A DNA stretch of 64,000 bases, from assembly GCA_047619685.1 (NCBI GenBank), contig JBLHLC010000004.1, forward strand, positions 1 to 64,000. Reading direction: 5' to 3'. Numbering within the stretch: the first letter of the stretch is position 1; each line of letters begins with the position of its first letter. This DNA comes from JABDJZ01 sp047619685. GTDB lineage: Bacteria; Bacteroidota; Rhodothermia; Rhodothermales; UBA10348. The translations under genes and the position numbers were made by a program. Shown in pieces: positions 60,302 through 64,000 of the stretch. Under the pieces are notes generated by a model. The model was not told the origin of the DNA, made no database searches, and saw only the letters and a list, made by a program, of their open reading frames with translations.

Positions 60302-61458
60302 GAGCCCAGCGCGTCTTCCAGGTCCGACAGCAGGTCGTCACAATCCTCGACGCCAACAGAGAGCCTTATGAGACTGTCCTCGAGGCCGGCTGCAATGCGT
60401 TCCTCGCGGGGAATAGAGCCATGTGTCATGGTCGCGGGGTGATTTATCAGACTCTCGACACCCCCAAGGCTTTCGGCCAGCGTAAAGACCGAAGTCCCCG
60501 AGAGCACTTTCAGTGCCGCTGGCATCGACGTGTCTTTAAGAAGAAAGCTCACCATTCCGCCAAAACCAGACATTTGACGGGAGGCCAACTCGTGCGTGGG
60601 ATGTGATTTCAAGCCCGGATAGTAGACCCGTCCCACGGCCGGATGGTCTTCCAGGTACAGGGCAACCCTGCCTGCATTCTCGCAATGACGCTGCATGCGA
60701 AGGTGAAGCGTTTTGGTGCCTCGCAGCGTCAGGAAACAGTCCATGGGGCCGGGTACCGCGCCGGCACTCTTGACGAGAAAACGGAGTTTTTCATTCCACT
60801 GCTCGCTCCCGGTACAGACGGCGCCACCAATCACGTCGGAATGCCCGCCGAGATACTTGGTTGTCGAATGCACCACAAGGTCCGCGCCCAACGAGAGCGG
60901 ACGCTGGAGATACGGCGTGGCGAAGGTATTGTCTACCGCAACTGCGATGCCTCGCGCCCTGGCGCGTTCTGCCAGCCCAGCAATGTCCACTACCCGGACG
61001 AGCGGGTTCGTTGGCGTCTCGATCCAAAGAAGTCGGGTGGCCGGCCGAAACGCGGCCTCGACCGCGTCCAGGTTGGACATGTCCACGAAGTCGGACTCGA
61101 TGCCGAACGGACCAAAGACCTCTCGCATCAGGCGATAGGTCCCGCCGTAGAGGTCGTTTGATGCCACGATGTGATCGCCCGGCCGGAGACACCGCACGAC
61201 GGCGTCCGTGGCAGCGACGCCTGATGAAAACGCGATCCCGTGGCGTGCACCCTCCAGGGCGGCCAGATTCTCCTCCAGGGCGCTTCGCGTCGGGTTGGTC
61301 ACCCGCGCATACTCGTGTCCCAGATTCTCACCCGGGGCAATCTGCGCGTACGTAGACGTTTGGTAGATGGGCGTCATGACGGCACCCGACGTCGGATCCG
61401 GCGCCTGTCCTGCATGAACGGCCATCGTCCCAAACCCTGCCTTTTTATTGTTCTTCAA
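60298..61458 (-). CDS. Cystathionine gamma-lyase/gamma-synthase family enzyme
   Basis: 386 residues from TTG 61458 (L-K-N-N-K-K-A-G-F-G-T-M-A-V-H-A-G-Q), which gives the normal family start; ATG 61425 gives a slightly short start and the frame upstream to 61533 runs through a terminator hairpin. PLP enzyme of trans-sulfuration. Signatures: PIYQTSTYAQ, HEYARVTNPTRSALEENLAA, FSSGVAATDAVV, SNDLYGGTYRLM, AVDNTFATPYLQRPLSLGAD and VVHSTTKYLGGHSDVIGG with the PLP-lysine. Lyase versus synthase cannot be told; gamma-lyase is common for this subgroup. Convergent with the barrel gene. Confidence 0.92.
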   Translation of the reverse strand: MKNNKKAGFGTMAVHAGQAPDPTSGAVMTPIYQTSTYAQIAPGENLGHEYARVTNPTRSALEENLAALEGARHGIAFSSGVAATDAVVRCLRPGDHIVASNDLYGGTYRLMREVFGPFGIESDFVDMSNLDAVEAAFRPATRLLWIETPTNPLVRVVDIAGLAERARARGIAVAVDNTFATPYLQRPLSLGADLVVHSTTKYLGGHSDVIGGAVCTGSEQWNEKLRFLVKSAGAVPGPMDCFLTLRGTKTLHLRMQRHCENAGRVALYLEDHPAVGRVYYPGLKSHPTHELASRQMSGFGGMVSFLLKDTSMPAALKVLSGTSVFTLAESLGGVESLINHPATMTHGSIPREERIAAGLEDSLIRLSVGVEDCDDLLSDLEDALGS

Positions 61459-61487
61459 CCGGCTAAACCCCGCTTCCCTACAAATGG

Positions 61488-61530
61488 ACAAAACAGGATG
61501 GGCCCGGATTCTGCGAATCCGAGCCCATCC
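61488..61530 (-). terminator. Rho-independent terminator after the TPR lipoprotein gene
   Basis: GGATGGGC pairs with GCCCATCC and an inner CGGATTC with GAATCCG around a short loop. On the minus strand TGTTTTGT follows. It lies between the TPR gene stop (61553) and the cystathionine enzyme start (61458). Confidence 0.85.
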
Positions 61531-61552
61531 CAAATGCTTAATGTGTCACAGA

Positions 61553-62758
61553 TCAGCTATCTGCTGTGCCTGCACATACAGAGACTTCTTCGGCCTTGTC
61601 CAAAAGGTTGTTCTGGACATAGGACTGGAAGAGCGCCAGACAAACGCCAGTGGCGTCCTCTCCGTTTGCTTCGAAGAGCGTCCGGGCCGCCTCAAGTGGC
61701 CCAATTGCGGAGCCGAAAAGTTCGCGCCTCGTGTTCGCCAGATCATCGATCTCCGTCTCTCGCGTTGCGATTTCCTCCTGCGACAGGTTCGAGCGCTGTT
61801 CGCGGAGGTCATCATCCTTCGAATTGATCTGATCGTTCACCGCGACTGCCTTGTTGATAAAGGCTGCCCCAAGGTTGTACTGGGCATTGCCATAGTCCGG
61901 GTCGATCCTGACCGCCTCGATCAACTGTGTGATCGCATCGTCGTAACGCTCCACGGATACAAGCAAAGATCCGTAGTTGTACCGGAAGAGCTTGTTGTCC
62001 GGACTGTTCGTCACTGCCAATGCGTACGTGTCGAGCGCCTGCTCAATCTGGCCAGACACCTGGTAGGCGTTGAGCAATTCTGCTTGTACGTCGATGTTCT
62101 CCGGGTAATTCCCCGAAGCGGTCTCGAGCATCTTGACGGCATCCTCCTGACGATCATTGTTGAGATAGATCCGCGAGAGGAATCTATAGGTCTCCACGTC
62201 GGTGTCCCCAAGCTCCAGGGCCATCTCGAACGGCTCAGCGGCTGCGAGCTCAGAGCCTCCATTGAGGTAGGCGTACGCCTGGTTGATGTACGCTCCGGAA
62301 GAGTCCGGCTGGATATGGGCCGCGGTTCCGAAATACGAAGCCGCCTCCAGATACTGCGCACTATCGTTGGAGCCGCGATTGAAGGCCTGAATTCCCCGCT
62401 CAAATTCGCGGACGTAGGCAATAGCCATGTTCCGATTCACATTGCCCAAAAGGAGCGGGTCGATCGTAGCTGCCCGATTGAAGGCTTCCACCATCTGGTG
62501 AATGAGCGCGCTATGCTCGTCGGCATCAGCGGTTTCAAACGCTTTCTCGGTGAGAACCCGGCCCTTCAGCTCGAGTGCTTCCGCATTGTCCGGGTTTGTC
62601 GTCAGTGCGCTCTCAAGGTTGGAGAGCGCGCGGTCGTAGTCTTTGTTGCGCAGGTCGAGCTTGGCGCCTTCAACATTCGGGTCGCTTGAGCAACCGTCAG
62701 CACCCATGAGAAGGAGCCCACCAAGGATGAGGCACAGAAGGCCTGGAATGCGCTTCAT
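61553..62758 (-). CDS. TPR-repeat lipoprotein
   Basis: 401 residues from ATG 62758, which gives a lipoprotein signal (LLCLILGGLLLMGADGC, Cys about 22); the open frame upstream to 62962 is not conserved. Tandem tetratricopeptide repeats fill about 30-310: LRNKDYDRALSNLESALTTN, NAEALELKGRVLTE, AYAYLNGGSELAAAEPFEMA, IYLNNDRQEDAVKMLETASG, LLNAYQVSGQIEQALDTYAL and SLLVSVERYDDAITQLIEAV. A C-terminal coiled region (INSKDDDLREQRSNLSQEEI) precedes a last repeat. Probably a periplasmic scaffold attached to the membrane. Divergent from the fahA-coupled gene; ends in a strong terminator. Confidence 0.85.
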   Translation of the reverse strand: MKRIPGLLCLILGGLLLMGADGCSSDPNVEGAKLDLRNKDYDRALSNLESALTTNPDNAEALELKGRVLTEKAFETADADEHSALIHQMVEAFNRAATIDPLLLGNVNRNMAIAYVREFERGIQAFNRGSNDSAQYLEAASYFGTAAHIQPDSSGAYINQAYAYLNGGSELAAAEPFEMALELGDTDVETYRFLSRIYLNNDRQEDAVKMLETASGNYPENIDVQAELLNAYQVSGQIEQALDTYALAVTNSPDNKLFRYNYGSLLVSVERYDDAITQLIEAVRIDPDYGNAQYNLGAAFINKAVAVNDQINSKDDDLREQRSNLSQEEIATRETEIDDLANTRRELFGSAIGPLEAARTLFEANGEDATGVCLALFQSYVQNNLLDKAEEVSVCAGTADS

Positions 62759-62960
62759 GTCGCGTTTTTTCTGTCTGATTAGGGTCGTTTGTCCGAGAGG
62801 TGCCAGGAAGCACTGCCCGTGTGGGAGCACCTGGAAACCGCTTCTGAAAGGTACTGAGGCACATGCTGGCCGCCAATATGTTAGTCCAGACTTCTTTTTA
62901 GGTTTCGTATCCTCGGCAGCAGAGATTTCGCCCACATTTACGCTCACCAAACGCCACCCC
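62759..62960. other. Divergent intergenic region
   Basis: 202 bp between the minus-strand TPR lipoprotein gene and the plus-strand gene at 62961. It should hold promoters for both. I see no clear boxes and no small gene. Confidence 0.5.
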
Positions 62961-63875
62961 ATGCGACATCCCTTGTTGGAGCAATTGGTAGACTACGCGG
63001 GGCTCTTTCCTCCCGCTATACTGCCTATGGCAAACGCTGTGCGGGAGTACGCGGGACACCTGACCCAGTCAGAGTCATGGATGTTGGCGCGATTCATCTG
63101 TCCGGCCGGACGGCTGTCCGAATTGATCCCGTTTGCACCCCTTTTCAGCACGGACAGGCCGCTGCGCCTTTCGATCCTGCCCCGGCCAAACGCGGACCTC
63201 ACGGCCGGTATACGTCAGGCTGTCGCCGAGTCGCAGGCGTTTACGGAGAGCTTCGGGGCTCCTGCCTTTGTAGAGATATTTGAGGCCAGGGCGGGCAGCC
63301 TGTGTCTTCCATGGAAGACGCTGCACGAGGCTGCGCTGGCCGCAAATGGCCGCGAGCTCTACCTGGAATGGCCACCGGCTCAGGATGACCTCGAGCATTG
63401 CCTGGACGAAGTCGCGAACGCCCGGGCCCATGATTCGAGCAACCTCGGCGCCAAAATCCGGTGCGGTGGCACGGAGCCGAAGGCCTTTCCGACTGTGGAA
63501 ACGGTTGCGCATTTCGTGCATGCCTGCTCTCAACGCGGTATTCCCTTTAAGGCCACTGCCGGCCTCCATCACCCGGTGCGACACGAACGTGACGGGGTGA
63601 TGATGCACGGCTTCCTCAATGTGTTTGGCGCGGCCGTCCTGGACGCCAGTCTCGACCTGGATCTCGAAGCCGTCACCAGCATAATTTCTGAAACGAATCC
63701 TGGCGCGTTCCGCCTCTCAGGCGCTGGTTTCTCCTGGCGCGACCTGTCTGCGTCAAGGGAGTCGGTCGCGGACAGTCGACGCCTGGCGCGCGGGTATGGG
63801 AGTTGCAGTTTTACAGAACCCGTCGATGACTTGAGCCGCCTCGGTTGGTTCGACTCTGAAGCCCCAAAACCATAA
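62961..63875 (+). CDS. Conserved protein of unknown function, coupled to fahA
   Basis: 304 residues from ATG 62961; open frame reaches back to 62643 but runs antisense to the TPR gene. The start LLEQLVDYAGLFPPAILPMA, the middle KIRCGGTEPKAFPTVETVAH and FKATAGLHHPVRH, and FLNVFGAAVLDASLDLD look conserved and ordered, and K-(A)-T-A-G-(L)-H-H-P is a plausible active-site-like motif on a TIM-barrel-type layout. I do not recognise a named family. Its TAA overlaps the next ATG (TAATG), which begins fumarylacetoacetase, so a role in tyrosine/homogentisate breakdown is the natural inference. Confidence 0.7.
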   Translation: MRHPLLEQLVDYAGLFPPAILPMANAVREYAGHLTQSESWMLARFICPAGRLSELIPFAPLFSTDRPLRLSILPRPNADLTAGIRQAVAESQAFTESFGAPAFVEIFEARAGSLCLPWKTLHEAALAANGRELYLEWPPAQDDLEHCLDEVANARAHDSSNLGAKIRCGGTEPKAFPTVETVAHFVHACSQRGIPFKATAGLHHPVRHERDGVMMHGFLNVFGAAVLDASLDLDLEAVTSIISETNPGAFRLSGAGFSWRDLSASRESVADSRRLARGYGSCSFTEPVDDLSRLGWFDSEAPKP

Positions 63876-64000
63876 TGTCCATGACGATGCGGTCCTTTAT
63901 ACCCGTCCCGGCAGATCACGATTTTCCGATCCAGAATCTTCCCTACGCGGTTTTCCAGCCTGCGGGCCAAACCCCGAGATGTGGCGTTGGCATCGGTGAT
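63875..64000 (+). CDS. fahA: Fumarylacetoacetase, 5' part only (runs off the window)
   Basis: 42 codons are visible, from ATG 63875 (TAATG overlap with the previous gene); ATG 63881 and 63887 are alternatives and the last gives the shortest leader. RSFIPVPADHDFPIQNLPYA, V-F and R-C-G-V-G-I-G-D match the N-terminal SH3-like domain of fumarylacetoacetate hydrolase (usual text P-x-x-H-F-P-I-Q-N-L-P-(Y/F)-G-(V/I)-F). The enzyme splits fumarylacetoacetate into fumarate and acetoacetate, the last step of tyrosine degradation. The catalytic domain lies beyond the window. Confidence 0.88.
   Translation, partial: MSMTMRSFIPVPADHDFPIQNLPYAVFQPAGQTPRCGVGIGD

Noticed and set aside
61448..62689. 413-codon plus-strand open frame
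   Set aside because: Antisense to the TPR lipoprotein gene; no domain.
1..64000. CRISPR array, rRNA genes, prophage block
   Set aside because: No regularly spaced repeat array, no rRNA sequence and no set of phage structural genes was seen; only remnants and short elements.

Overview
The window is mostly one dense, GC-rich bacterial chromosome segment. It most resembles the Bacteroidota/Rhodothermota lineage. The pointers are a PorZ-like propeller protein with a type IX secretion C-terminal domain, a choice-of-anchor B protein, a TonB-dependent receptor with a carboxypeptidase-regulatory-like N-domain, a fused E1 alpha/beta 2-oxoacid dehydrogenase, and TPR lipoproteins. This assignment rests on family composition only; no 16S rRNA gene is present.

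Layout. 0.5-5.2 kb is visibly richer in A/T than the rest. It holds a signalling module: a lone receiver protein, a periplasmic-binding lipoprotein and a large hybrid histidine kinase. It ends in a non-coding stretch (5.2-5.8 kb) with an HNH-nuclease remnant, tandem repeats and a duplicated tRNA-Glu 3' end, followed by tRNA-Glu and tRNA-His. This looks like the edge of an old integrated element. 6-12.3 kb (minus strand) carries a PorZ-like protein, ribH, a choice-of-anchor B protein and a PHP phosphoesterase. 12.4-29.1 kb is a housekeeping run: HIT, DUF72, mannose-6-P isomerase-like cupin, Na+/H+ antiporter, upp, alanine/Na+ symporter, FtsE-like ATPase, methyltransferase, pdxA, pepA, nrnA, dienoyl-CoA reductase plus SCP2, pdxH, lolD, an NtrC-type regulator and a TPR membrane protein. 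29.4-35.3 kb (plus) has gap-pgk, an ABC exporter with a lipoprotein, and an amidinotransferase-fold enzyme. 35.3-38 kb is a TonB-dependent receptor behind a TPP riboswitch, so probably a thiamine importer.

38-49 kb mixes molybdenum-related genes (msrP, a MOSC protein, modABC) with two nearly identical 165-bp palindromic elements (a third, truncated, lies near 25 kb), an esterase/M28-peptidase fusion, and a patch of decaying small genes at 44.7-46.2 kb. 48.8-54.6 kb carries an agmatinase-like protein, ddl, dihydroorotase, a three-module helix-hairpin-helix lipoprotein and alr. 54.8-57 kb encodes a PhoB/PhoR-like pair. 57.2-64 kb has fused E1, a beta-barrel candidate, a cystathionine gamma-lyase/synthase, a TPR lipoprotein, and an unknown protein translationally overlapped with fahA, which runs off the window.

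Functionally, pdxA and pdxH serve vitamin B6 synthesis; alr and ddl make D-Ala-D-Ala for peptidoglycan; gap and pgk are adjacent glycolytic steps; modABC would feed the molybdoenzyme MsrP; the TPP-controlled receptor and the TPP-dependent E1 touch the same cofactor. The best candidates for something not well described are the palindromic element family, the esterase-peptidase fusion, the 60-residue-period HhH lipoprotein, the receiver/binding-protein/kinase module beside a degraded tRNA attachment region, and the unknown protein coupled to fahA.
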